Shown piece by piece: positions 24,183-32,871 of a DNA stretch of 64,000 nt. The stretch comes from Pelagimonas varians. GTDB taxonomy: Bacteria > Pseudomonadota > Alphaproteobacteria > Rhodobacterales > Rhodobacteraceae. Both the position numbers and the translations under genes were made by a program. The stretch lies in contig NZ_QKMF01000001.1 of the NCBI RefSeq assembly GCF_003208435.1, forward strand, positions 310,001-374,000, read 5' to 3'. How positions within the stretch are numbered: position 1 is the stretch's first letter; each line of letters opens with the position of its first letter. Below the pieces are notes generated by a model. That model had not been told where the DNA came from, searched no databases, and worked only from the letters and a program-made list of their open reading frames with translations.

Positions 24183-25946
24183 ATGAATGGTTTTCCGAAC
24201 AAACGCGGATGGGGCGTTGCGCTGTATCTGATTTTTGTCGCCGGTCTCTCTTGGGGGGCTTGGACCTATGGCTATGGTCAGGCAATCGGTCAGCTGGCAG
24301 CGCGCGGCGAGGCGGATTTGGCATTGGCGTCAGATCGGCTTGTTGCGGGCTTGCTACGCTATCGGTCCACGGCTGTTTTGTTGTCAGACCATCCTGCCTT
24401 GATGGATTTACACTCGGGCACCGCGCCCGAGGTTGCCAATCAGTTGTTGCAAGAAACCGTCGATAAAACCGGGGCTTTGACCGCGTTCTATCTGGATGCC
24501 GAAGGGGCCGTTTTGGCGTCGGCCCATGGCCGCGCGCCGCCTGCGGTGGCCCAATCGTCATATTTTTTACGGGCAAAAGACGGCGCATTGGGCGCGGGTC
24601 ACAGCGTCAATGCGCTGTTCGATAACCGCGCCTATTATTTCGCCGCCCCAAGCTTTGCAGCAGGCGGAGGCGTTCTGGGGGTCTTGGTTGTTGCGGTGAA
24701 TATCGACCGGCTGGAACAAGAATGGCGGGCGTCACGCCCTGCGGTGTTTTTCAGCACGGAAGCAGGCGAGGTATTTGTCACCAGCCGGTCAGAGCTGTTG
24801 TTTTGGAAAAAAGTCCCCGGGGGCATGGTAAACCTTGCGGGCGACAGGTTTGATATAACGTTTGAACAGCTGGGCGAGCATGTGTTTTTGAAGCAAAACC
24901 TGAGCCCCTATGTGCCTAATACGGCGTTGTATTTAAATCAGGCGTTGCCTGTCATCGGAATGGTTGCGGAATCATTGGTAGATATCCGGTCTGCGCAGCG
25001 ATTGGCCGGACTGCAAGCGGCTGTTGTGGCGGCGCTCTGTCTGGGGCTCGGGGGTTTTTTGTTTTTTGCGGGGACACGTCGGCGGGCCTTGGCACGGGCC
25101 AATCTGGCGCTCGAAAGCCGGGTACGTGAACGTACTTTGGATCTTGAAAATGTGAACAAAGCGCTGCGCAGCGAAGTTGTGGAGCGCGAGGATGCAGAGG
25201 CGGCCTTGCGACAGGCGCAGGCCGATTTGGTCCAAGCTGGCAAGCTTAGCGCGCTGGGGCAGATGTCGGCCGGGATCAGCCATGAGTTAAACCAGCCTTT
25301 GATGGCGATCCGGCAATATGCGGAAAACGGTCAGGCGTTTTTAGGGCGCGGGCAGCCTGATAAAACCGGCGAAAACCTCAACCGCATCGCAAGCCTTGCC
25401 AGCCGTGCGGCGCGTATCATCACCAATTTGCGGGCGTTTTCGCGCAATGAAAGTGAACCGATGGGCAGGGTAGATTTGGTTGGGGTGCTGCAATCCGCTG
25501 TTGAATTGACCGAAGCGCGATTGAAGCAGGACGGGGTTGAGCTTGACTGGGATCCAGCAGCAACCAATGGTCCGGTTTATGCGCGGGGCGGTGAAGTGCG
25601 TTTGACGCAAGTCTTTGTAAATCTGATCAATAATGCCGCTGATGCGATGTTGGAGAAGGATCGCAGGTATATTCGTATTGTGATCGACAACGGCGAAAAA
25701 CTGGCCGTCACCGTGCGCGATTTGGGACCGGGCATTGCCGATCCGGAGCGGATTTTCGAACCGTTTTATTCGACAAAAGAGGTCGGCGCGGGTATGGGGC
25801 TTGGCCTGTCTATTTCATACGGGCTGGTTCAAAGCTTTGGCGGCAAAATCCGCGGGGCCAATGTGGGCCAGGGTGCGATGTTCACGGTCGAATTGGACTA
25901 CTGGCAAGATGAGGACGGCGTGCAGGCACAAGGAGCGCTAAAGTGA
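24183..25946 (+). CDS. dctB: C4-dicarboxylate sensor histidine kinase DctB
   Basis: 587 residues. Two membrane helices (~9-30 and ~278-300) enclose a ~245-residue periplasmic PDC/dCache sensor (YFLRAKDGALGAGHSVN...YYFAAPSFAAGG). A coiled coil (~305-350) follows, then HisKA with the H-box SAGISHELNQPLMAIRQYA, and HATPase_c with N, D and G boxes (NLINNAADAM, DLGPGI, GAGMGLGLSISYGL). It senses periplasmic C4-dicarboxylates and phosphorylates DctD, whose GTG overlaps its stop. The TRAP transporter follows, which supports the name. Confidence 0.9.
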   Translation: MNGFPNKRGWGVALYLIFVAGLSWGAWTYGYGQAIGQLAARGEADLALASDRLVAGLLRYRSTAVLLSDHPALMDLHSGTAPEVANQLLQETVDKTGALTAFYLDAEGAVLASAHGRAPPAVAQSSYFLRAKDGALGAGHSVNALFDNRAYYFAAPSFAAGGGVLGVLVVAVNIDRLEQEWRASRPAVFFSTEAGEVFVTSRSELLFWKKVPGGMVNLAGDRFDITFEQLGEHVFLKQNLSPYVPNTALYLNQALPVIGMVAESLVDIRSAQRLAGLQAAVVAALCLGLGGFLFFAGTRRRALARANLALESRVRERTLDLENVNKALRSEVVEREDAEAALRQAQADLVQAGKLSALGQMSAGISHELNQPLMAIRQYAENGQAFLGRGQPDKTGENLNRIASLASRAARIITNLRAFSRNESEPMGRVDLVGVLQSAVELTEARLKQDGVELDWDPAATNGPVYARGGEVRLTQVFVNLINNAADAMLEKDRRYIRIVIDNGEKLAVTVRDLGPGIADPERIFEPFYSTKEVGAGMGLGLSISYGLVQSFGGKIRGANVGQGAMFTVELDYWQDEDGVQAQGALK

Positions 25947-27172
25947 AGGTTTTGCTGGTTGATGATGATCCGGAGGTGCGCGAGGCGCTGGTCCAGACTT
26001 TGGAGCTGGCCGAGATCGAGACGCTCAGCGCCGGTTCGTTTTTGGAAGCCAAGGATTACATCAACGCCAAATTTGACGGGGTTATTGTCTCTGACATTCG
26101 CATGCCGGGGCGCGATGGGTTTCACCTTCTGGATTTCACCCGTGGGCAGGATATCGACCTGCCAGTTGTCTTGCTGACCGGTGAAGGCGACATTCCCATG
26201 GCGGTCAAAGCCATGTCTATGGGGGCCTTTAGCTTTTTGGAAAAACCTTGTGGTGCCAGCGAGTTAATAAGCGTTGTTAAACGGGCGATGCACACCAGAT
26301 CGCTGGTTTTGGAAAACCGTTTGCTTAAGGCGCAGCTGGAAACGGGGGATCCTGCTGCACGGCTCATCTTTGGTATCTCGGCCAAGGCGGAAACTTTGCG
26401 GACACGGGTGCGGGCGGCGGCGCAGGCGGGGACAGATGTCCTTTTGTCCGGCGCTCCGGGCACAGGGATTTCCAAGGTCGCCGAAGTTGTTCATCTGGGG
26501 GCTGTGCGCGCCAAAGGCCCGTTCGAAAAACGTGCCGCAGCGGCGATGGACCGGTCCGATTTGGAAACAGTTTGGGCGTCCTGTGTCACCGGAACGCTGT
26601 TCTTGGACGAAATCGGAGCTTTGCCGATGGACACCCAAGTTGCCTTGATGGACCTGTTGGAACGCGGCGGGGCAATTTTGATTGGTGGCACCACGCAGGA
26701 TCTTTCGGAGTTGGTGGCGCAGGGGAAATTCTCCGCAGAACTCTATTATAGGCTAGAAGTCATGCAATTGCGCATTCCTGCCTTGGCTGAGCGTCCCGAA
26801 GATATACCGGTTCTGTTTCGGCACTACGTCGCGCAAGCGGCGGAGCAAGCCGGCCTTTCGGTTCCAGAGATCCCCGATGATCTGCTGGCCAGTCTGGTTG
26901 CGCGCGATTGGCCGGGGAATGCACGGGCGTTGATGTCCGAAGCGATGCGTCTTGTTTTGGGGCTGGCCGAAGAAAACGCGGTGCCTGTTGATGATTTGGG
27001 CCTGTCTGAGCGTATGGCGCAGGTCGAACGGTCGTTGCTGGCCGAGGCCTTGGGGCAGGCGGGCGGGCAGGCGCGCCTTGCAGCCGAACTGCTAAAACTG
27101 CCGCGCAAGACCTTCTATGATAAAATGGCGAAATACGGGCTGAGGCCCGATGATTTTCGCAAAACGGAATAG
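25943..27172 (+). CDS. dctD: DctD-like response regulator with degenerate AAA+ domain
   Basis: 409 residues, GTG start with AAGGAG. The receiver domain has DDD (7-9), phospho-Asp51 and Lys101. The central AAA+ region (~140-335) is shrunken. Walker A reads GAPGTGIS (170-177), so the essential Lys is Ile. No GAFTGA loop is found where expected (~190-205, KGPFEKRAAAAM). Walker B LFLDEI is intact. The C-terminus is a Fis-type helix-turn-helix (QARLAAELLKLPRKTFYDKM). Without GAFTGA it should not activate sigma54 polymerase, so it likely acts on sigma70 promoters, as Rhodobacter NtrC does. Two dyads just downstream are its probable sites. Confidence 0.88.
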   Translation: MKVLLVDDDPEVREALVQTLELAEIETLSAGSFLEAKDYINAKFDGVIVSDIRMPGRDGFHLLDFTRGQDIDLPVVLLTGEGDIPMAVKAMSMGAFSFLEKPCGASELISVVKRAMHTRSLVLENRLLKAQLETGDPAARLIFGISAKAETLRTRVRAAAQAGTDVLLSGAPGTGISKVAEVVHLGAVRAKGPFEKRAAAAMDRSDLETVWASCVTGTLFLDEIGALPMDTQVALMDLLERGGAILIGGTTQDLSELVAQGKFSAELYYRLEVMQLRIPALAERPEDIPVLFRHYVAQAAEQAGLSVPEIPDDLLASLVARDWPGNARALMSEAMRLVLGLAEENAVPVDDLGLSERMAQVERSLLAEALGQAGGQARLAAELLKLPRKTFYDKMAKYGLRPDDFRKTE

Positions 27173-27194
27173 TCGAATCACGATTCGGTTATTC

Positions 27195-27212
27195 TGTGCG
27201 GATTTCCGCACA
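27195..27212. promoter_or_regulatory. putative DctD-binding dyad 1
   Basis: TGTGCGGATTTCCGCACA: 7-bp perfect arms around ATTT, 22 bases past the dctD stop and upstream of dctP. It resembles the DctD sites known in front of rhizobial dctA. Confidence 0.6.
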
Positions 27213-27227
27213 ATGGGCGCTAACGGC

Positions 27228-27245
27228 TGTGCGAATTTCCGCACA
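27228..27245. promoter_or_regulatory. putative DctD-binding dyad 2
   Basis: TGTGCGAATTTCCGCACA: one base different from dyad 1 and 33 bases (three helical turns) away centre to centre, as expected for two dimers on one face of the DNA. Confidence 0.6.
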
Positions 27246-27266
27246 GGGCGGTTTAGGGTCTTGCGT

Positions 27267-27290
27267 ATACACCTTTGGATGTCGGTGTAT
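27267..27290. repeat. 7-bp dyad downstream of the DctD-like sites
   Basis: ATACACC, ten bases, GGTGTAT. It lies between the paired dyads and the dctP start and could be an operator for another factor. Confidence 0.35.
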
Positions 27291-27434
27291 CCATTTGAAT
27301 AAATTTGAAAAAATTAAATTTGGGGTGCCCTTTAAACACGTGCTTGATCCGATTCGATGCGCAGGGCTTTGTTAAGCGGTCAGCCACCCGAGGAGGGGTG
27401 GCGCACCACTTAATCAACTTTGGGGAGGATACCC

Positions 27435-28439
27435 ATGAAAAAGCTTTTGTTGTCCGCTGTTGCGGCCACCGCTCTTGTAACTGGCGCCACTGGCGCAATG
27501 GCAGCATGTGATGACGGCGAAATCGTCATCAAGTTCAGCCACGTAACAAACACCGACAAGCACCCGAAAGGCATCGCAGCCAGCTTGCTTGAACAGCGCG
27601 TTAACGACGAGATGAACGGCAAGGCCTGCCTTGAGGTTTTCCCGAACTCGACGCTCTATAATGACGATCAGGTTCTCGAAGCCCTTCTGAATGGCGATGT
27701 TCAGTTGGCGGCACCTTCGCTGTCCAAGTTCGAACAGTTCACCAAACAGTTCCGCATTTTTGACCTGCCCTTTATGTTCAAAAACATCGACGCGGTTGAT
27801 GCTTTCCAAAACTCCGAAACCGGTCAGGCGATGAAAGAATCGATGACACGTCGCGGTCTTTTGGGCTTGGCCTTCTGGCACAATGGCATGAAACAGATGT
27901 CCGCAAACAAAGCACTGGTTAACCCAACCGATGCTGCCGGTCTGAAGTTCCGTGTACAAAACTCCGAAGTTCTGAAAGCTCAAATGGCAGCCCTGGGCGG
28001 TAGCCCGCAGCCAATGGCATTTTCCGAAGTCTACGGCGCACTGCAAACCGGTGTTGTTGACGGTCAGGAAAACACCTGGTCGAACATCTATGGCAAAAAG
28101 TTCTTCGAAGTGCAGGACGGGATCACCGAAACCAACCACGGTGTGATCGACTATATGCTCGTAACGTCGACAGATTTCTGGGACAGCTTGCCCGAAGAAG
28201 TTGGCACACAGCTGGCGACAATCATCACCGAAGTGACCGCAACGCGTAACAGTGAATCCTTCACTGTGAACCAAGCGGCCAGAAAATCGGTCATCGATGC
28301 AGGCGGCGTTGTGCGCGAACTGGATGCAGATCAGCGCGCGGCATGGGTTGAAACCATGAAGCCTGTTTGGGAACAGTTTGTCGGCGATGTTGGTCAAGAC
28401 AACATTGACGCAGCTCAAAAAATCAACGGCATGCACTAA
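27435..28439 (+). CDS. dctP: TRAP transporter C4-dicarboxylate-binding protein DctP
   Basis: 334 residues. Signal peptide MKKLLLSAVAATALVTGATGAMA, then the TRAP DctP fold: EIVIKFSHVTNTDKHPKG, GDVQLAAPSLSKF, GLKFRVQNSEVLKAQMAALGG (with the Arg that binds the ligand carboxylate) and ALQTGVVDGQENTW. It captures dicarboxylates such as succinate, malate or fumarate in the periplasm for DctQM. The ATG at 27435 has GGGGAGG. A terminator between dctP and dctQ would make the binding protein more abundant than the permease. Confidence 0.95.
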   Translation: MKKLLLSAVAATALVTGATGAMAACDDGEIVIKFSHVTNTDKHPKGIAASLLEQRVNDEMNGKACLEVFPNSTLYNDDQVLEALLNGDVQLAAPSLSKFEQFTKQFRIFDLPFMFKNIDAVDAFQNSETGQAMKESMTRRGLLGLAFWHNGMKQMSANKALVNPTDAAGLKFRVQNSEVLKAQMAALGGSPQPMAFSEVYGALQTGVVDGQENTWSNIYGKKFFEVQDGITETNHGVIDYMLVTSTDFWDSLPEEVGTQLATIITEVTATRNSESFTVNQAARKSVIDAGGVVRELDADQRAAWVETMKPVWEQFVGDVGQDNIDAAQKINGMH

Positions 28440-28458
28440 TCTAGTGTAGCTTTCATAG

Positions 28459-28486
28459 ACCGGCCCGAACAATCGGGCCGGTTTTC
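28459..28486 (+). terminator. intra-operon terminator after dctP
   Basis: ACCGGCCCGA (28459-28468), loop ACAA, TCGGGCCGGT (28473-28482), then TTTC. It lies between dctP and dctQ and probably lets only part of transcription through. Confidence 0.85.
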
Positions 28487-28516
28487 ATATCCTCTATGGA
28501 CAGCGGAGGACGGGGC

Positions 28517-29245
28517 ATGTCAGGACATTCCCAGACCCCCTCATTACTTGGCGGTTTTATCGACGAGCTTGAGGAAAGTTTTATCGCGATCATTCTTGGT
28601 TTGATGACGATCATCACCTTTTTGAACGTGATTGTAAGATATGTATTCAATTCAGGTTGGTGGCGTAGTTTAGAAGGTGTCATCGGCATCGAGGCACCGC
28701 GTTCCATGATCTGGGCGCTTGAGACAACCTCGTTTTTGTTTGCGTGGCTCGTGCTGTTTGGCATCAGCTATGCGGTGAAAAAGACGTCCAATCTGGGTGT
28801 CGATGTGGTGCTGAATATGGTGCCGCCGCCCATGCGCCGCACCATGGGTTTAATCGCAGCAGCAATTTGTGTCGCCTATGCGTGTCTACTGTTTAAAGGC
28901 GCGTGGGACTATTGGGCACCGTTTGCAGGATTGAATGCCACCGAAGGGCGCTGGTTCCCGACAGGGATCGCAGATAGCCGCGACCAAGCCTGGTACGAGG
29001 TGAACGATATTCGCATCCCGGAGTGGCTGCGCTTTATCGAACCGATCTTCAATCAAGGCGAGGCCTACGAAAAGATCCCGCGCTTTATTCCCTATTTTAT
29101 CTTGCCCTTTGGTGCGGCGCTGCTGCTGTTGCGCTTTTGCCAAGCCACTTGGGCCATCATGACCGGTTCGGCGGACAGCCTGATCGTGAGCCATGAAGCC
29201 GAAGATGCGGTCGACGATGTCGCCCATCTGAATCGCGAGGATTGA
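28517..29245 (+). CDS. dctQ: TRAP transporter small permease DctQ
   Basis: 242 residues, four membrane helices (~22-45, ~70-92, ~110-132, ~185-207). It is longer than the usual 160-200 because of an insert of about 45 residues between helices 3 and 4 (LNATEGRWFPTGIADSR...). This longer form is seen in DctQ partners of Rhodobacteraceae DctM. Start at ATG 28517, where GGAGG lies eight bases upstream; the ATG at 28496 would place that site inside the gene. It forms the membrane complex with DctM. Confidence 0.92.
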   Translation: MSGHSQTPSLLGGFIDELEESFIAIILGLMTIITFLNVIVRYVFNSGWWRSLEGVIGIEAPRSMIWALETTSFLFAWLVLFGISYAVKKTSNLGVDVVLNMVPPPMRRTMGLIAAAICVAYACLLFKGAWDYWAPFAGLNATEGRWFPTGIADSRDQAWYEVNDIRIPEWLRFIEPIFNQGEAYEKIPRFIPYFILPFGAALLLLRFCQATWAIMTGSADSLIVSHEAEDAVDDVAHLNRED

Positions 29246-29249
29246 TTCA

Positions 29250-30626
29250 ATGGATGTCGCTATTCTCTTTCTAATGGTCATTGGCCTAATGCTGATTGGT
29301 GTTCCGATCGCTGTGTCCTTGGGCTTTTCATCCATCCTGTTTTTGCTGGTTCTGTCTGAGACGTCTCTCAGCGCCGTTGCTCAAAGCTTTTTCCAAGCGA
29401 TGGCAGGGCATTATACCTTGCTGGCGATCCCGTTCTTCATTCTGGCGTCGTCCTTTATGTCGACGGGCGGCGTGGCACGGCGGATCATCCGGTTCTCGAT
29501 TGCCATTGTGGGGCATTTCCACGGCGGTCTGGCGATTGCGGGTGTGTTTGCCTGTATGCTGTTTGCAGCGTTGTCCGGATCTTCCCCGGCAACGGTTGTG
29601 GCCATCGGCTCGATCGTGATCGCCGGCATGCGGCAGGTCGGGTATACCAAGGATTTCGCAGCTGGCGTTATTGCCAACGCGGGCACCTTGGGCATCTTGA
29701 TCCCGCCATCGATTGTTATGGTTGTCTATGCCTCCGCGGTCGAGGTCTCTGTTGGCCGGATGTTCTTGGCGGGCGTTATTCCCGGTCTTTTGGCTGGCAC
29801 GATGTTGATGATCACCATCTACATCATCGCCCGTGTCAAAAGCCTTCCTAAGGGCGAGTGGCGCGGTTGGGGCGAAGTGTTCGAAGCTGGCGGAGACGCG
29901 GTTTGGGGCCTGTTCCTGATCGTCATCATTCTGGGCGGCATCTATGGCGGTATCTTTACCCCCACAGAAGCGGCGGCGGTTGCGGCGGTCTATGCTTTCT
30001 TTATCGCGAACTTTATCTACCGCGATATGGGGCCTTTGGCGGGCAAAGACGGCGAACCGAACAAGTCGCTGGCCTCGAAGCCGATCGCGATTATCACGGC
30101 GTTTTTCCACAAAGACACCAAAGACACGCTGTTCGAAGCCGGTAAGCTGACCATCACCTTGATGTTCATCATCGCCAACGCTTTGATCCTCAAGCACGTG
30201 TTGACCGATGAGCAGATCCCGCAGCAGATTGCCGGTGCGATGATCAATGTCGGCTTCGGCGCGGTGATGTTCCTTGTGATCGTCAATGTGATCTTGCTGA
30301 TCGGTGGTCAGTTCATGGAACCATCGGGTTTGATTGTTATCGTGGCACCACTGGTGTTCCCGATTGCGATGGAGCTGGGGATCGATCCAATCCATTTGGG
30401 CATCATCATGGTGGTGAACATGGAAATCGGGATGATCACACCGCCTGTTGGTCTCAACCTGTTTGTGACTTCCGGTGTGGCCGGGATGCCGATGATGCGG
30501 GTTGTGCGTGCGGCGCTGCCGTTCCTTGCCGTGCTCTTCGTCTTCTTGATTATGGTGACCTACATTCCATGGCTGTCGACCTATCTGCCGACCAAGTTCA
30601 TGGGCCCCGAGATCATCACAAACTGA
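29250..30626 (+). CDS. dctM: TRAP transporter large permease DctM
   Basis: 458 residues with about 12 hydrophobic segments and the TRAP-M signatures AALSGSSPATVVAIGSI, GTLGILIPPSI, GGIFTPTEAAAVAAVYA and MEIGMITPPVGLNLFV. It is the Na+-driven channel-forming subunit for C4-dicarboxylate uptake. It starts four bases after dctQ. It is slightly longer than average (~430) because of a loop around residues 255-300. The operon ends in a strong terminator. Confidence 0.96.
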   Translation: MDVAILFLMVIGLMLIGVPIAVSLGFSSILFLLVLSETSLSAVAQSFFQAMAGHYTLLAIPFFILASSFMSTGGVARRIIRFSIAIVGHFHGGLAIAGVFACMLFAALSGSSPATVVAIGSIVIAGMRQVGYTKDFAAGVIANAGTLGILIPPSIVMVVYASAVEVSVGRMFLAGVIPGLLAGTMLMITIYIIARVKSLPKGEWRGWGEVFEAGGDAVWGLFLIVIILGGIYGGIFTPTEAAAVAAVYAFFIANFIYRDMGPLAGKDGEPNKSLASKPIAIITAFFHKDTKDTLFEAGKLTITLMFIIANALILKHVLTDEQIPQQIAGAMINVGFGAVMFLVIVNVILLIGGQFMEPSGLIVIVAPLVFPIAMELGIDPIHLGIIMVVNMEIGMITPPVGLNLFVTSGVAGMPMMRVVRAALPFLAVLFVFLIMVTYIPWLSTYLPTKFMGPEIITN

Positions 30627-30649
30627 TCCCTCCGGGTTTTTAAAACAAC

Positions 30650-30686
30650 AAAGGCGCCGCTCTGGAGATCAGAGCGGCGCCTTTTC
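30650..30686. terminator. bidirectional terminator between dctM and tpiA
   Basis: AAAGGCGCCGCTCT (30650-30663) pairs with AGAGCGGCGCCTTT (30671-30684) around a 7-base loop; A- and T-runs flank both sides. Confidence 0.92.
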
Positions 30687-30702
30687 TTTGGAACGGTGCG
30701 GT

Positions 30703-31443
30703 TTAGCTGGCGGCCAGCGCTGTCATAATTGGCACGAAATCATCGGCCTTAAGCGATGCACCACCAACCAATGCGCCATCAACGTTGGATGTGGCAAAGA
30801 TTTCAGTGGCGTTCGATGCTTTGACCGATCCACCATAAAGCAGGCGAACGCCGCCCGCGATGTCCTTGCCAAAACGTTTTTCCAATTCGGCCCGCATGAA
30901 ATCATGCACTTCACCGATCTGGTCCAATGTCGGAACCTTGCCGGTGCCAATCGCCCAGACAGGTTCATAGGCCACAACGGTGTTTTCCGCCGTCGCGCCA
31001 TCAGGAACCGAGCCCGCAAGCTGTGTGCCGATCACATTCAGGGTTTCGCCGCCTTCACGCTCGTCCAGTGTTTCACCGATGCAAATAACCGCGATCAATC
31101 CAGCGTCCCAAGCGGCTTGGGATTTTGCTGCAACATTTTCGTCGCTCTCTGCATGGTCGGTGCGGCGTTCAGAATGGCCAGTGATGACATGGCTTGCGCC
31201 AGCCTCTTTGAGCATAACCGCCGATGTATCGCCGGTATGTGCGCCAGAGGCATTAGCATGGCAATCTTGACCGCCAACTGCAATGTCTCCGCTGATGGTT
31301 GCGGCTTGCGCAACCAAAAGGGCGGGCGGGCAGATCAAAACGTCAATTGCGTCGGTCGCTGCGGGTTTCATCGCTTCGATCTGGGCCAAAGCGGCGACTG
31401 ATCCGTTCATCTTCCAATTGCCTGCGGCCAGTTTGCGTCTCAT
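30703..31443 (-). CDS. tpiA: triosephosphate isomerase
   Basis: Interconverts dihydroxyacetone phosphate and glyceraldehyde 3-phosphate. 246 residues with Asn9 and Lys11 (GNWKMNG), catalytic His90 (ITGHSERR), catalytic Glu160 ([12 protein letters not shown]) and the phosphate loop [12 protein letters not shown]. The length is normal. It is a single-gene unit, convergent with dctM over a shared terminator. Confidence 0.97.
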   Translation of the reverse strand: MRRKLAAGNWKMNGSVAALAQIEAMKPAATDAIDVLICPPALLVAQAATISGDIAVGGQDCHANASGAHTGDTSAVMLKEAGASHVITGHSERRTDHAESDENVAAKSQAAWDAGLIAVICIGETLDEREGGETLNVIGTQLAGSVPDGATAENTVVAYEPVWAIGTGKVPTLDQIGEVHDFMRAELEKRFGKDIAGGVRLLYGGSVKASNATEIFATSNVDGALVGGASLKADDFVPIMTALAAS

Positions 31444-31551
31444 GGGATCTCCTACTTTGTTTGCGCCATTTTCGCCGGGCTTGGGACCGGGTCAAGTCTG
31501 GTTGCGCGTTTGGACCTGTCATGCCATGGAAAGGGGGCAGGAGGAAAGCAC

Positions 31552-32448
31552 ATGATCCCCAGACTGGACGCCGAAAAGATTGCAGCGCGCGATGCGCAAA
31601 CCTTGGCCGATCTGCGCCGGGGGGCCGAAACGGTCGGTTTTTTGACGGTGTATAACACAAGCATCACGCCAGAGCGGATGCGTGCAGTTATTGCCCAATA
31701 TCGTGCATTTTTTTCCCTATCTGATCTGGAAAAACGCAAAGTGGATATGGCGATCACCGGATCAAATCGGGGCTGGGGGGCTCCGAGCTCCGAGCAAGTC
31801 GATCCTGATGCCAACCCCGACTACAAACAGGTGTTTGATTGTGGGTTCGAAGTAGAGGGCAGCGGTCTTTCGGTCTACGCCAGCAATCTGTGGCCCGATT
31901 CCCCAGCTTCTTTCCGGCCCGTGATCGAGGAGTACTACCAAGAAGCGCTTGGTGTGGCGATGGGGGTTTTACGCGGAATCGCAGAGGCAATTGGCGAAGA
32001 CCCCGGCTATTTCGATGACAAATTTGATGTGCCCATGGCGTTGCTGCGCGGTAACTTTTATCCGCAGCGGCCCGAGTGGGCCGGAGACAAGGATTTCGGC
32101 ATCGCGGCCCACACGGATTATGGCTGCCTGACCTTGCTTGGCACCGATGGTGTTCCGGGGCTTGAGGTGCAATTGACCGATGGAACATGGCGACCAGTGC
32201 AGGCGCAGCCGGGTGAATTCATTATCAATTTTGGTGAGATGTTGGAAATGTGGACCGGTGGCCGTGTCAAAGCGACTTTGCATAGAGTCAAAGGGTCGGC
32301 TCACGAACGGATTTCAGTTCCGCTGTTCTTTAATCCAAAATTCGATACCAATGTTGCCCCAGCAGGAGCATCTGAGGTGATCCGCGCGGGGGATCACCTG
32401 CAAAAGCGGTTCAATGAAACCTATATCCACTTAAAGAACGCATCTTAG
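31552..32448 (+). CDS. isopenicillin-N-synthase-like 2-oxoglutarate/Fe(II) oxygenase
   Basis: 298 residues, ATG at 31552 with GGAGG. N-terminal DIOX_N region (TVGFLTVYNTSITPERM), C-terminal 2OG-FeII_Oxy fold with iron ligands His187 and Asp189 (HTDYG), His244 (TLHRV) and Arg253 (RISVP) for the co-substrate carboxylate. All four are in place, so it should be active. The substrate cannot be inferred; this family also includes ethylene-forming and flavonoid-type enzymes. It is alone between tpiA (divergent) and the leftward sufA-like gene. Confidence 0.87.
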   Translation: MIPRLDAEKIAARDAQTLADLRRGAETVGFLTVYNTSITPERMRAVIAQYRAFFSLSDLEKRKVDMAITGSNRGWGAPSSEQVDPDANPDYKQVFDCGFEVEGSGLSVYASNLWPDSPASFRPVIEEYYQEALGVAMGVLRGIAEAIGEDPGYFDDKFDVPMALLRGNFYPQRPEWAGDKDFGIAAHTDYGCLTLLGTDGVPGLEVQLTDGTWRPVQAQPGEFIINFGEMLEMWTGGRVKATLHRVKGSAHERISVPLFFNPKFDTNVAPAGASEVIRAGDHLQKRFNETYIHLKNAS

Positions 32449-32458
32449 GGTGTTGTAA

Positions 32459-32842
32459 TCACGTTTGATTGTGACGTTCGGCTTCAAGTTCTTCGACGTC
32501 TTTGAATTTGATTGATTCCCCGCAACCGCAGGCGTCTGTGACGTTGGGATTACGAAATTTGAACCCGCTTTCCAGCAGGCTGGTTTCATAATCTATCTCT
32601 GTGCCGAACAAGAACATCTGCGCCATCGGTGCAATCATCACCCGCGCACCATTTTGTTCGACCATCTCGTCATTGGGATCAGCATCATCGACGTAGTCCA
32701 TGGTATATTCCATGCCAGCGCAGCCGCCTTTTTTGACGCCAATGCGCAGCCCATGACGGCCATCACGCTCCATCAGTTTGGAAATCTGTTTGATCGCCGC
32801 CGGAGTCATGCTCACAGCCTGTTTGCCGGGAATGCTGAACAT
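32459..32842 (-). CDS. A-type Fe-S cluster carrier (SufA/ErpA-like)
   Basis: 127 residues with the HesB/IscA fold and the three invariant cysteines: GGCAGMEY and the C-terminal ACGCGES. It carries 2Fe-2S/4Fe-4S clusters from the SUF scaffold to target enzymes. The SufT-like gene at 34317 is on the same strand 1.5 kb away, separated by the SatD/DUF3307 pair; in Rhodobacteraceae both commonly close the suf operon. Whether it is SufA or another A-type protein cannot be settled here. Confidence 0.9.
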   Translation of the reverse strand: MFSIPGKQAVSMTPAAIKQISKLMERDGRHGLRIGVKKGGCAGMEYTMDYVDDADPNDEMVEQNGARVMIAPMAQMFLFGTEIDYETSLLESGFKFRNPNVTDACGCGESIKFKDVEELEAERHNQT

Positions 32843-32871
32843 AGAATACCTCTTTTCCTCAGGATACCTAT

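Noticed and set aside
27180-27434. Sigma54 (-24/-12) promoter for dctP
   Set aside because: I looked for TGGCAC-N5-TTGC; no stretch keeps both the GG and GC pairs with proper spacing.
29328-30395. 355-codon frame opposite dctM
   Set aside because: Its composition (His/Asp/Arg/Gln-rich) is that of an antisense reading of membrane-protein codons; dctM is certain.
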